A model generated the notes under the pieces. The model was not told where the DNA came from. It was given only the letters and a program-made list of their open reading frames with translations, and did not search any database. The position numbers and the translations under genes were made by a program. A stretch of 64,000 nucleotides of DNA from a virus, in IMG/VR virus record IMGVR_UViG_3300044712_001401, positions 1-64,000 of that record; one strand, written 5' to 3'. Shown here piece by piece: positions 50,285 through 58,444 of the stretch; within the stretch, counting starts at the first letter, position 1; each line of letters begins with the position of its first letter.

Positions 50285-51111
50285 GCGTATTGATTTCCGA
50301 GGCTGACGTGCGGGTGTCGCTAGGAATCGCCGCGATCATCACGGACGAGGAGCGGCAGGTGCTCTCGACGGTTGTTGTCGAAGCGACCAAGGCAATCGCC
50401 GATTTTCTCGGATACGATCCGGTGCAGCGTTCGGTCACCGAGTTCTACCCGCGAGGCAATTTGGCAAGCTCGCGGCGTGGCTCGGAAGAGTTCGACTCCA
50501 ACGGAACGCGAGCCTACATCCGCAGCACTAGTGGGCGTCGTCAGACGCTCCAGCTTGCGCGGCTCCCGGTGCGATCCGTGGCGTCAGTTCGCGTCGATCT
50601 CACCGGGCGATTCGGGCAGGCGTCCGGGGCGTTTCCAGGTAGCACCGAGTTGGTTTCAGGCGTCGATTACTGGGCGGAGTTCGAGGAAGCGAACCTATGC
50701 CAATCTGGCATGCTGATTTCAACGGGGCTTTGGCCGACGGAGCCGGGCAGCGTGCGGGTCACCTACGTCGCGGGGTACTCGTCGCAGGAATTGGCGGGTC
50801 GGGCGTATACGACTGAAACCGTCGGCGGAGACGTCACGGAGTACACCAACGCCGGCGTAAACGCGTCGGCGATCGTACGAGCCGCGAAGCTCACGGCCTC
50901 CAAGTTTTTCCAAACCGAGATGTCGAACCGGAAGTCGTCGGCGACGGGGTGGCGAGCGGCCGGCTCGCTCACCGGCGAGAAGCTCGGAGACTACGCTTAC
51001 ACGAAAGACGCGATGGCGTCTCGCTCGCTCACCGGGATGGCGATTAGCCTTCCAGGGGAGGCGGCCGAGTTGCTGGAGCCCTACGTGCACTACGGCTTAG
51101 CTCGGACGTAG
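50281..51111 (+). CDS. Head-tail connector (HK97 gp6-like)
   Basis: The helical N-terminal half, with SEADVRVSLGIAAIITDEER and EATKAIADFLGYDPV, and the later VTYVAGYSS segment match the gp6/gp15 connector family that extends the portal ring. The insert between them is longer than usual. Position directly after the head genes and before head closure fits the assignment. Confidence 0.8.
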   Translation: MSVLISEADVRVSLGIAAIITDEERQVLSTVVVEATKAIADFLGYDPVQRSVTEFYPRGNLASSRRGSEEFDSNGTRAYIRSTSGRRQTLQLARLPVRSVASVRVDLTGRFGQASGAFPGSTELVSGVDYWAEFEEANLCQSGMLISTGLWPTEPGSVRVTYVAGYSSQELAGRAYTTETVGGDVTEYTNAGVNASAIVRAAKLTASKFFQTEMSNRKSSATGWRAAGSLTGEKLGDYAYTKDAMASRSLTGMAISLPGEAAELLEPYVHYGLART

Positions 51112-51123
51112 GAGGCTCTCGTC

Positions 51124-51321
51124 GTGGCCGGACAGTCAAACGGAGGCGTAACCGTATTCCTGCGAGTGGTGGTGCGGAATCGTGCGGCCGTTGCGGCGTT
51201 GATGTCGGTTGTCGACGAGCTACGCGAGATGGCGGAGGATCTGCCGTGGACGTCGGCCGGCGAAATGGCCGATCGTCTTGAGGCGTCTTTAGAGGAGCTA
51301 GACGTTGTCTCTACTCGATAA
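51124..51321 (+). CDS. Small helical protein (65 aa), unknown
   Basis: The GTG start lies 12 bases after the connector stop. The product has a strand (VTVFLRVVVRN) then two helices. It overlaps the next gene by 17 bases. Unrecognised. Confidence 0.6.
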   Translation: MAGQSNGGVTVFLRVVVRNRAAVAALMSVVDELREMAEDLPWTSAGEMADRLEASLEELDVVSTR

Positions 51322-51679
51322 CCTGCCGCACCAAGTTACGATTTCGCGGATGTCGTACGCGAGCGATTCGTATGGAAGAATTGAGTCGCTCCGACCGTTG
51401 GCGTCGGGCGTCAGCGCGTGGGTGCAAAACGCGACGCAAAGCGACATCGTCGAGTCGCAAAAACGCAAGCAAATCGTAACGCATCGGATCGCCTTTTCCG
51501 GTGTCCCATCCGTGCGGATGCGTCCCGGCGATTACGTCACGGTCACTAGCGGGCCGTCGTTCGTCGGCAGCCAATTCAAGTTTCTCAGCGCGACCGACCG
51601 TTCGGCAGGGCTTGGCGTGCTATGGATTGGGCTATTCGAGGAAAACACGCAAGACGACCCGCCGGAGGACGATTCGTGA
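51305..51679 (+). CDS. Head-tail adaptor / head closure protein
   Basis: The TTG start at 51305 gives LLDNLPHQVTISRMSYASDS, the beta-barrel opening of SPP1 gp16/HK97 gp7-like closure proteins, followed by QKRKQIVTHRI and RMRPGDYVTV. The length of 124 residues matches the family. The stop overlaps the next GTG. Confidence 0.82.
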   Translation: MSLLDNLPHQVTISRMSYASDSYGRIESLRPLASGVSAWVQNATQSDIVESQKRKQIVTHRIAFSGVPSVRMRPGDYVTVTSGPSFVGSQFKFLSATDRSAGLGVLWIGLFEENTQDDPPEDDS

Positions 51680-52014
51680 AAATTCAAGTTGCAAACGTCG
51701 ACGATTTTTTAGGCGAGCTACACTGCGAGAGCACGCGGGTGAAAAATGGCGTTGTTCGCTTTCAGGTCTATCGAACGCCGGAGCAAGACGAGCGGGTGTC
51801 GTTCGACGTCGCGGTCCTGGCAACGGCTATTTTGACGGACGACGACAAGCGGCCGGTCGCGATTCTGGAATACATCGAAGCGTGCGGTCGCGACTCGCGA
51901 AAAGAAGTCGACGCTGGGAGCCGCCGCGCGGCGGAGATTGAATTACGGATTCGCGAGGCGTGCGGAAGTTTGAACCTGTCGGTTCGTCCCGGCAAGTTTG
52001 AGCTGTTTTATTAG
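51676..52014 (+). CDS. Tail-connector region protein (112 aa)
   Basis: GTG 51676 overlaps the previous stop. The product begins MKIQVANVDDFLGELHCEST and has a strand-rich middle, with a C-terminal helix (AAEIELRIREACGSLNL). It occurs where HK97-like phages carry a short connector or tail-terminator gene; its exact role is unclear. Confidence 0.68.
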   Translation: MKIQVANVDDFLGELHCESTRVKNGVVRFQVYRTPEQDERVSFDVAVLATAILTDDDKRPVAILEYIEACGRDSRKEVDAGSRRAAEIELRIREACGSLNLSVRPGKFELFY

Positions 52015-52029
52015 AGCGAGGGCGCAAAC

Positions 52030-52500
52030 GTGGTATCAGCGGAACGCATGCGAGCCGGCCGAGCCGCGAGAATCGAGCGATACAATACGCGTCTCCGTTG
52101 GTTTGGCGACCAACTGGAAGCCGGTGTCAGAATGAGCGTTGAGGCTCGGCTGCGACTTGCGGCGCAATTGTTGCGCGACAAGGTGGTTGTCAATCTCTCG
52201 GTTCCCGTGGTCAAAGAGCGGCGGCGCGGCGCGGGCGGTCGCTTCGCTCGCGTGCGCGTGACGCAGCGCTCGCGACCGGGAGAGTTTCCGCGAGCCGACA
52301 CGACGCGACTGATGAAAGACATCTATTATGAGATGCAGGGTCGCGAAATGGCGATCGTGGGGACGACGCTTGATTACGGGTTGATTCTTGAGACGCGGAT
52401 GGACCGGGCGTTCTTGCGGCGTACGCTCCTGGAAATGCAAACCGACCTGACGAGGATTTTGACGGCTGGGCTCGGCGGCGCGGACCTGCGTATTACTTAG
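52030..52500 (+). CDS. Neck/tail-completion protein (HK97 gp10-like)
   Basis: GTG 52030 starts a 156-residue protein with an N-terminal basic helix, a conserved RPGEFPRADTTRLMKDIYYE stretch, and VGTTLDYGLILE, characteristic of gp10-like neck proteins that join the connector to the tail. The following helix (RAFLRRTLLEMQTDL) also fits. Confidence 0.8.
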   Translation: MVSAERMRAGRAARIERYNTRLRWFGDQLEAGVRMSVEARLRLAAQLLRDKVVVNLSVPVVKERRRGAGGRFARVRVTQRSRPGEFPRADTTRLMKDIYYEMQGREMAIVGTTLDYGLILETRMDRAFLRRTLLEMQTDLTRILTAGLGGADLRIT

Positions 52501-52517
52501 CTAGCGAGGAGAACGCG

Positions 52518-53027
52518 ATGACGACACCGGCTGGGCGCGGAGCGTGGACGTTGACGAAGGCGATTCGTGCGAAGTGGACCGCTTCGTCTCCGTCGCTCGA
52601 CAACGCTTTTCGCGCGTATTGGACGATGCCGACAGAAACCCGAGTTCCTGTCTTATCGCTTGGGGAGGCGCGACCGTCGACGCCGGGGCCGTACGCAGTC
52701 TTCGCGACCGAGTTTGTGCGGCACGTCGCGGCGATGACCGGAGTCGAGCGAGACACCGAAAACCAGTTGCAAGAATACTGGGTCCGAATCCGGATTCACG
52801 CCAAGCAAACCGCGAGCGTTTCGGCTCTCGGAGTTGCGGCTGCTCTCGCGACGTTGGTGGCTTCGGAGTTTGACTCTCGCTCGCGTCGTCTCGACTTAAC
52901 GCCGGATGCCTTGGTGTCTCAACGTCGGATGGGCGACGTCGTGGTCGAACAAGACGATGTCGCGGAGATCGAGCTATCATGGCTCGTCGTCGTCGATTGC
53001 GTCTATGAAGGGCCAGTGGTATCCTAG
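52518..53027 (+). CDS. Tail terminator-like protein
   Basis: The protein has the tail-terminator pattern: an N-terminal helix (LTKAIRAKWTASSPSLDNAF), a YAVFATEF strand, and a beta sheet with WVRIRIHAKQ; the end is ELSWLVVVDCVYEG. It follows the neck gene and precedes the tail-tube genes, the usual place for this ring protein. Confidence 0.72.
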   Translation: MTTPAGRGAWTLTKAIRAKWTASSPSLDNAFRAYWTMPTETRVPVLSLGEARPSTPGPYAVFATEFVRHVAAMTGVERDTENQLQEYWVRIRIHAKQTASVSALGVAAALATLVASEFDSRSRRLDLTPDALVSQRRMGDVVVEQDDVAEIELSWLVVVDCVYEGPVVS

Positions 53028-53082
53028 CGGCGAATTCTTGCGCGACGACGGTTGACAAATTAGCAACTCGGGGGACGTGGCG

Positions 53083-53748
53083 ATGGGCGAGCGAACTGGC
53101 GAGGCGCAAATCAAGATCACGGTCGGCGGGAATATCTACAACACTTCCGGCCTGAACGTGTCGACGTCGATCATTGGCGCGGCAATTACGAAGCTCACGC
53201 TCGAATCGGGCATTGAGGCCGACGAGTTTAACCGGGCGTGGCAAAGCATCGACCGCACGCTCGCATCGGGCGCAAGTGAGACGCTCGATTTGTACGACTT
53301 CGCGACGCTCGACATCGGAGGCGGCGCGGGGAACGACGTGCTCGGGCAGGCGTTGACGATGGAAGAAATCGTCTGTCTGGTGATCGTGCAAGAAGAGGGT
53401 CCGGGGCGACTTGAAATCAACGAGACTCCGCCGGCCAACGTGATCGCGTGGCTTGGCTCGCATACCGTGGCGAACGGCGGGGCACTCAAGGCGGGTGGCG
53501 TCCGGCTCTGGTTGGAGTCGGACGCTGACGCGTTGGACATCACCGATGCGTCCTCTCACAAGGTGACGTTTAAGGCGAACGGCGGAGCGGTCACGTACTC
53601 AATTTACATTCTCGGACGTCACGACGATAACGAGTCGTCATCGTCAAGCCTGTCATCGTCCTCGTCGTCGTCCTCGTCTCGCTCGTCGTCTTCGCGGTCG
53701 AGTTCGTCAAGCGTATCGTCGCTGTCGTCCTCGTCCTCGTCTCCGTAG
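53083..53748 (+). CDS. Tail or decoration protein with serine-rich tail
   Basis: ATG 53083 has GGGGGA seven bases upstream. The ~180-residue N-terminal domain is beta-rich (AQIKITVGGNIYNTSGLNVS) and ends near a KVTFKANGGAVTYSIYILG segment; a 40-residue serine-rich tract (SSSSSL, SSRSS, SSVSS) follows. It sits beside the major tail-tube gene, so it may be a second tube or a tail-surface protein. Confidence 0.7.
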   Translation: MGERTGEAQIKITVGGNIYNTSGLNVSTSIIGAAITKLTLESGIEADEFNRAWQSIDRTLASGASETLDLYDFATLDIGGGAGNDVLGQALTMEEIVCLVIVQEEGPGRLEINETPPANVIAWLGSHTVANGGALKAGGVRLWLESDADALDITDASSHKVTFKANGGAVTYSIYILGRHDDNESSSSSLSSSSSSSSSRSSSSRSSSSSVSSLSSSSSSP

Positions 53749-53822
53749 TCGTTTCGGTTGGGGTTTGTCGAGGCGGAACGGCAACCCGCAAATAGTTCCA
53801 CAACTCGCGGGAGTATTGTTCT

Positions 53823-54257
53823 ATGACCACACCTGCCGACGGCTCGACTGCTCGCTCTGGCGAGCTTGGCAAGGCCGTAATCGAAGACACGTTGGTGGCT
53901 CGCATCACGAAGTGGAGCCTGGAGGATTCCGTTGGAGAGTCGGCTTGGGGCGACTCGGACAGCGAAGGCTACACGAACCGGAAGGCAGCGCGAAAGGATT
54001 GCACCGGCTCGCTGGAGGGCAAGTTCGACGAGGACTCTCCGGTCTATGACTTGTTCGCCACGGGCGACATCGTCGAGTTGGTATTGTGGGAGACGGCCAC
54101 CGATTACTGGGCGTTTCCGCGAGCGCTGATGAAGAACTTCAAAATCACCTACGACCAAGACACCAAGGAGGTCGTCGGGTGGACCGCCGATTTTGGCGCG
54201 GACGGCAAGTTCTATCGGCCGGGAGCGGTCGGGGCTCCGGCGCACACCCTGCCGTAG
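53823..54257 (+). CDS. Major tail tube protein
   Basis: ATG 53823 begins a 144-residue protein with the tail-tube layout: LVARITKWSLEDSVGESAWG, then RKDCTGSLEGKFDED, DIVELVLWE, and a terminal AFPRALMKNFKI plus VGWTADFGADGKFY. Such proteins polymerise as hexameric rings around the tape measure. A strong terminator follows, as suits a highly expressed structural gene. Confidence 0.84.
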   Translation: MTTPADGSTARSGELGKAVIEDTLVARITKWSLEDSVGESAWGDSDSEGYTNRKAARKDCTGSLEGKFDEDSPVYDLFATGDIVELVLWETATDYWAFPRALMKNFKITYDQDTKEVVGWTADFGADGKFYRPGAVGAPAHTLP

Positions 54258-54305
54258 TCGCACTTGCGGCGATAATCGGTGGGCAACTAGGTACGGCAAT
54301 TCCGA

Positions 54306-54338
54306 GCCGTTCGGCGAAGTGCCGGACGGCTTTTTTTT
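54306..54338 (+). terminator. Intrinsic terminator T3 after the tail tube gene
   Basis: GCCGTTCGGC (54306-54315) and GCCGGACGGC (54321-54330) form a 10-bp stem with one T-G pair and loop GAAGT, followed by T8. It would lower tape-measure and chaperone transcript levels relative to the tube. Confidence 0.88.
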
Positions 54339-54363
54339 ATTTTGACAGACGGAGACGGTGTTT

Positions 54364-55077
54364 ATGTCGGCGGATCGGATGGAAGCGGTGGTGCGGCGCG
54401 AGCGCGTCGTCGATATGCCGGACGGAAAGAAAATGGTGATTACGGGGCTCGGGCTACAAGACTTTGTCGCGGCTCGGGACGAGGCGTTGCGGCTCTACCG
54501 TCGCGCGCACGTGCAGGCGGTTGAAGACATCGCAGACTTGATTGCGGATGAGGACGAGCGACAACGACGCCGGATGAAGGCGTTTGACGAAGCGCAATCG
54601 ATGACGGTGGATTCGTTGCCTACTCGCGTCGTTTCAATTCCGGTGCGAGACCGCGCCGGGCGTCCCGTTCGTGCGGTCGGCAAGCCGGGCGAGTATATGA
54701 CGGTGCAACGCGAAACGGAGTACACCATCTGGTGGATGAGCGAGACGCCGTCGGGGCGTCTATTTATGACGTGGCGTTCGTTGCGCGGAGCACCGGGGCA
54801 GGAATCCATTACGCTGGACGAGGCGGATACGATTTTCCGGGACGCGGCAGCACAACTGCAATCGATCGCGAACGAGGTCGGAGAGTTGTCGAGTACGTCG
54901 CTATTGGCCGACGATGCAACGGTGGAGACGCTGGGAAACTCAACAGGCCGGACGTCGTCGAACCCCACGGGCGGCCGGCCGGAAGTGGCGACAGCAGCGG
55001 CGGGGCTATCGAGGCGACAGCGTCGCAACTTGGCGAGGCTGGAACGCCGGCGAAGTCGGCGAGACGGCCGGGCGTGA
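54364..55077 (+). CDS. Tail assembly chaperone, first reading frame
   Basis: ATG 54364 lies nine bases after GGAG; a nearby GTG is too close. The 237-residue helical protein has a basic C-terminus and sits directly before the tape-measure gene, where chaperones are encoded. Its stop overlaps a GTG in the next phase (GTGA). No classic slippery heptamer is evident, so separate initiation is more likely than frameshifting. Confidence 0.75.
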   Translation: MSADRMEAVVRRERVVDMPDGKKMVITGLGLQDFVAARDEALRLYRRAHVQAVEDIADLIADEDERQRRRMKAFDEAQSMTVDSLPTRVVSIPVRDRAGRPVRAVGKPGEYMTVQRETEYTIWWMSETPSGRLFMTWRSLRGAPGQESITLDEADTIFRDAAAQLQSIANEVGELSSTSLLADDATVETLGNSTGRTSSNPTGGRPEVATAAAGLSRRQRRNLARLERRRSRRDGRA

Positions 55078-55451
55078 ATTGGGCGGTCGTCGCGAGAAAG
55101 ATTTGTGAAGCCTACCCTGGGGTAACGACGGACGCGGTCGGACGGATGACGATTGACCAAATTCTGGTTATGGTTTTGCCTATCAAGCAACTCCAAGCTA
55201 CGCATGGGGTGGTCGAAATTTCGACGGCCGAGGCTGCGGCGTTGGGGCTTGTGCGGCGCGACAGTAACGGCGAGTCACTCGTTCAACGCATCCGGGCATC
55301 CGAAGAACACCGTAGGAAAGTGGCAGCGGCGAGGGCCGAGCGGAAAGAAGAGCGGCGGCGACGTCGCGAGAAACGGCGAGCGGAAATCGAGCGGCAGACG
55401 AAGGCCGATCGTGCTCAACGGCGCAAAGAGCGGCGGCGACGTCGCAGGTAG
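55074..55451 (+). CDS. Tail assembly chaperone, second reading frame
   Basis: The GTG at 55074 overlaps the previous TGA. The 125-residue product has a helical body (AVVARKICEAYPGVTTDAVG; DQILVMVLPIKQLQATHGV), then an extremely Arg-rich end (ERRRRREKRRAEIE). In most siphoviruses this region is reached by a programmed frameshift; here it appears to be re-initiated. Confidence 0.7.
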   Translation: MNWAVVARKICEAYPGVTTDAVGRMTIDQILVMVLPIKQLQATHGVVEISTAEAAALGLVRRDSNGESLVQRIRASEEHRRKVAAARAERKEERRRRREKRRAEIERQTKADRAQRRKERRRRRR

Positions 55452-55481
55452 AGCGGACGACGGGCGGTTTTTGGGGGGCTT

Positions 55482-57494
55482 ATGGCTGCATCTGTAAAAC
55501 TCGCCGAGGCGTTCGTTGCGCTCACAATGAATCTCGGCGGATTGCGAGAAGGGCTCTCATCCGCCAAGTCGGAGATCTCCGCCGGCGTTGCTGGATTTCA
55601 ATCGCTGCTGGGTGGGCTTGGCTTGGCGGGCGGACTGGGTGGGTTCTATCTGGGAGCCGAGGCGGCTGCCGATTCTGCGCTGCGCGGAATTGACGCGCAA
55701 GCGAGGCTCGCGGCCGCGCTCAAGGCTACTGGAGGAGCGGCCGGATTTTCGGCGGAGGAGTTGGCTTCGTGGGCGGGTGAATTGCAAGACGCAACCAACA
55801 TCGAAGATGAAACCATCATGGAATCGATGGCGCTCTTGTCGACGTTCAAGAGCGTGCAAAACGACGTGTTCAAACGTGGAACGCAAGCGGCTCTCGACTT
55901 AGCAAAGACGGGGTTCGGCTCGGCGGAGTCGCAAGCTGTCGCGCTGGGAAAGGCGTTAGAGAATCCAACAAAGGGCATTACGGCGCTCGGGCGGTCCGGC
56001 GTTACGTTTACGGATGCCGAGAAGGCAAAGATCAAGGAGCTACAAAAGAGCGGCAATCTCTACGAGGCGCAGCTTGTCATCTTGAACGCTGTCGAGGGGC
56101 AGGTCAAAGGCGTCGCGGAAGCCATGCGAAACACGCCGGCGGGGCAATACGAGGCGGCGAAAATCGCGCTCGGAGATTTGCAAGAGGAGCTAGGCGGAGC
56201 CGTCTTGCCTAGTCTTACGCGATTCAAGCAGCAGGTCGTCTCGGCGGCCGGCGTGGGGCTCGTCTTCGCGAAGGGGCTCCTGGCGGTCAATGACGCGTTA
56301 GGCGGGATGCCTGGAACACTCGCGGCCGTTTCGTCTGGCGTCATGGCGGTCGCGGCGGCGCTCAAGGCGGCGCGGCTCGCGGGTCTCACGTTCGGCGCTG
56401 CCATGCGGACCGCATTGATTGGGACCGGCGTTGGTATTTTGCTGGTGGCGTTGGGCTCGATAGCCTCGCTGATTTGGTCGGCGATTGAGGCGGCGATCGA
56501 GTTCGCAAAAACGCAGGGCGAGTGGGAGGGAATTGTCGCGCAGTTTTCGGTTGCGTGGGAAAACGTGGTCGCTTCGTTCGACGCGATTTGGCAATCGCTG
56601 GTTTCAATTGCGACGTCGGCGCTTGCGGCAATCGGCATCGACATTGAGACAACGACAGAGGACGGCTTGTCGTCGTTTGGCTCGTTCGTGCTCTCGGCGA
56701 TTCAATGGTTTGCGGACTTGGCGGTGAACGCGTCCGAGTGGCTGCGAGTCATTGCCGAGAACGCCGGGACCGTTTGGGAAATGGTGAAAAACGGTCTCTG
56801 GGTCGCGTTGCTCTTCATGGGCGATTTGCTGATGAACTGGCCGGGTGTTTGGTCTTACATGAGCGGGCGAGTGTTACGGTTCTTCTGGGACATGCTGATG
56901 TCGTTGATCGACTTCCTGGCGAAAGCCCTGGAAGTAATGGCGAACGCGGTCGGGGAGTTTGTGGGGTGGCTCTGGGACGCAATCAAAGCGGCTATCACCG
57001 GAGACGCAATCCCAGATTTTTTCGCGTCGCTCTCGTCGAGATTGATGCAAGAAGCAGCCGACGTTGGGACCGCGTTTCAAGACGGCTGGAACAAGGCGGG
57101 GATGTCGCTTACGTGGCAGCCATCGGCGGCGTTTACGAACGCGATTAAAGAGCAGGAGCGACTCGCCGATAAGTTACTAGACGCAAAGGCGCAGCTAGAA
57201 GCCGGCCGTGGCGGGCGTCTTGCGGACCTTCTCAAAGGTGACAAGAAAATCGGCAATGGAAACGCGGACCGAAAAGTTGAAATCAGCGCGGCCGAGCTAA
57301 AAGTTCCCAGCGGGTTCATCCAGTTTGACGCGCTCGGAAAAAGTTTCCAAGACGCGATGATTGAGAAGAACGACCCAGCCAAGCAAACGGCGAAAAATAC
57401 CGACCTGATGCGACAAGCGGCGGAGCGTCAAGAGCAACTCTTGAAAGACATCAAGGCGAACACGGAAGACGAAGATCAGGTTGCGGACGACTAG
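55482..57494 (+). CDS. Tape measure protein
   Basis: ATG 55482 follows GGGGGG. The protein opens with MNLGGLREGLSSAKSEISAG, the usual tape-measure helix, continues with long alpha-helical segments, and has a hydrophobic region at about residues 275-335 and again near 440-490 that may insert in the host membrane during injection. At 670 residues it predicts a tail of roughly 100 nm by the usual rule of thumb. It sits between chaperones and tail-tip genes. Confidence 0.9.
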   Translation: MAASVKLAEAFVALTMNLGGLREGLSSAKSEISAGVAGFQSLLGGLGLAGGLGGFYLGAEAAADSALRGIDAQARLAAALKATGGAAGFSAEELASWAGELQDATNIEDETIMESMALLSTFKSVQNDVFKRGTQAALDLAKTGFGSAESQAVALGKALENPTKGITALGRSGVTFTDAEKAKIKELQKSGNLYEAQLVILNAVEGQVKGVAEAMRNTPAGQYEAAKIALGDLQEELGGAVLPSLTRFKQQVVSAAGVGLVFAKGLLAVNDALGGMPGTLAAVSSGVMAVAAALKAARLAGLTFGAAMRTALIGTGVGILLVALGSIASLIWSAIEAAIEFAKTQGEWEGIVAQFSVAWENVVASFDAIWQSLVSIATSALAAIGIDIETTTEDGLSSFGSFVLSAIQWFADLAVNASEWLRVIAENAGTVWEMVKNGLWVALLFMGDLLMNWPGVWSYMSGRVLRFFWDMLMSLIDFLAKALEVMANAVGEFVGWLWDAIKAAITGDAIPDFFASLSSRLMQEAADVGTAFQDGWNKAGMSLTWQPSAAFTNAIKEQERLADKLLDAKAQLEAGRGGRLADLLKGDKKIGNGNADRKVEISAAELKVPSGFIQFDALGKSFQDAMIEKNDPAKQTAKNTDLMRQAAERQEQLLKDIKANTEDEDQVADD

Positions 57495-57514
57495 ACCGCT
57501 CCGGGAGGTTAGTT

Positions 57515-58441
57515 ATGGGCTCTGATATTGACGACGCGCGCCTAGCTACCGATGGCGGGATTCCGTACAAGCTCATGGAGGGCTATCCGCGAATCTCCGC
57601 AAGCGACGACGGCTGCTCAGCGGAGGAGCAATACTTGATTCGCTCGCGAGACGTCGCGGCGTTCTTTGCGGAATCGATGCCTCCGCCGATTGTGTTTCTT
57701 GATTTCATTACGCAGCCGGCGCGGCGGCGTATGCCGGGAACCGGATTCTTGGTGACAAAGGAGGTTTCGTTCGAGCCATTCGACAAAACGAAACCGGGCG
57801 ATCCGTTTCGCGTTGATCCGTCGGCGGCGTCCGGAACCTATTCAGATTTGTACGTCGCGAATATCAAGTACGAGACAGGGCAGGAGAGCGACGAGACAGA
57901 GCACGACGAGAACAAGCCGGAGACGTTTCTGGAGCATGACGTCAACGTGGGCGGCGAGTTCCTTAGTATTCCGCCAGCAAAGACGAAGATTGTCGAAGAC
58001 GACCTAGGGACTCCGCAATCGTACGGCGCAGCGGTGGACAATCCGGATCGCAATTCTCCGGTGCAAAAAATCGTCGCGACGATGGAGCATAACTTGCGGT
58101 GGAAGTTCGTGCTCGTGCCTCCGTGGGAAGAAATTCTGCGACAGTTAGGCCACGTGAACCGCGCACGTCATGCGGTTTTTTTTGACTCGCCCGCCGAGTG
58201 CGTTTTGTTCATGGGAGTGAGTGGGAAGCGGCAGTACCTTTGGAACGGCGCAAGCGTCGTCGTACAACCGTGGAGTCTCGACTACAAGTTTTCCGCGAAA
58301 GAGATTACCGAGGGCGCGAACACCTGGGGTTGGAATCACGTGTACTCTCCCGACAAGGGAAAGTTTGTGCGGCTATTTCGCGCGGGCGGGCTGCCGTTGT
58401 ACGAGTCTGCCGATTTCACGCTTCTATTTAAGAAGGGGTAG
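57515..58441 (+). CDS. Distal tail-region protein (308 aa)
   Basis: ATG 57515 follows CGGGAGGTTAG. The protein is beta-rich and acidic, without a recognised domain. Position directly after the tape measure, before the tail-tip protein, suggests a distal tail or baseplate hub component. A strand-rich end (VRLFRAGGLPLYESADFTLL) could form a barrel. Confidence 0.7.
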   Translation: MGSDIDDARLATDGGIPYKLMEGYPRISASDDGCSAEEQYLIRSRDVAAFFAESMPPPIVFLDFITQPARRRMPGTGFLVTKEVSFEPFDKTKPGDPFRVDPSAASGTYSDLYVANIKYETGQESDETEHDENKPETFLEHDVNVGGEFLSIPPAKTKIVEDDLGTPQSYGAAVDNPDRNSPVQKIVATMEHNLRWKFVLVPPWEEILRQLGHVNRARHAVFFDSPAECVLFMGVSGKRQYLWNGASVVVQPWSLDYKFSAKEITEGANTWGWNHVYSPDKGKFVRLFRAGGLPLYESADFTLLFKKG

Positions 58442-58444
58442 AAC

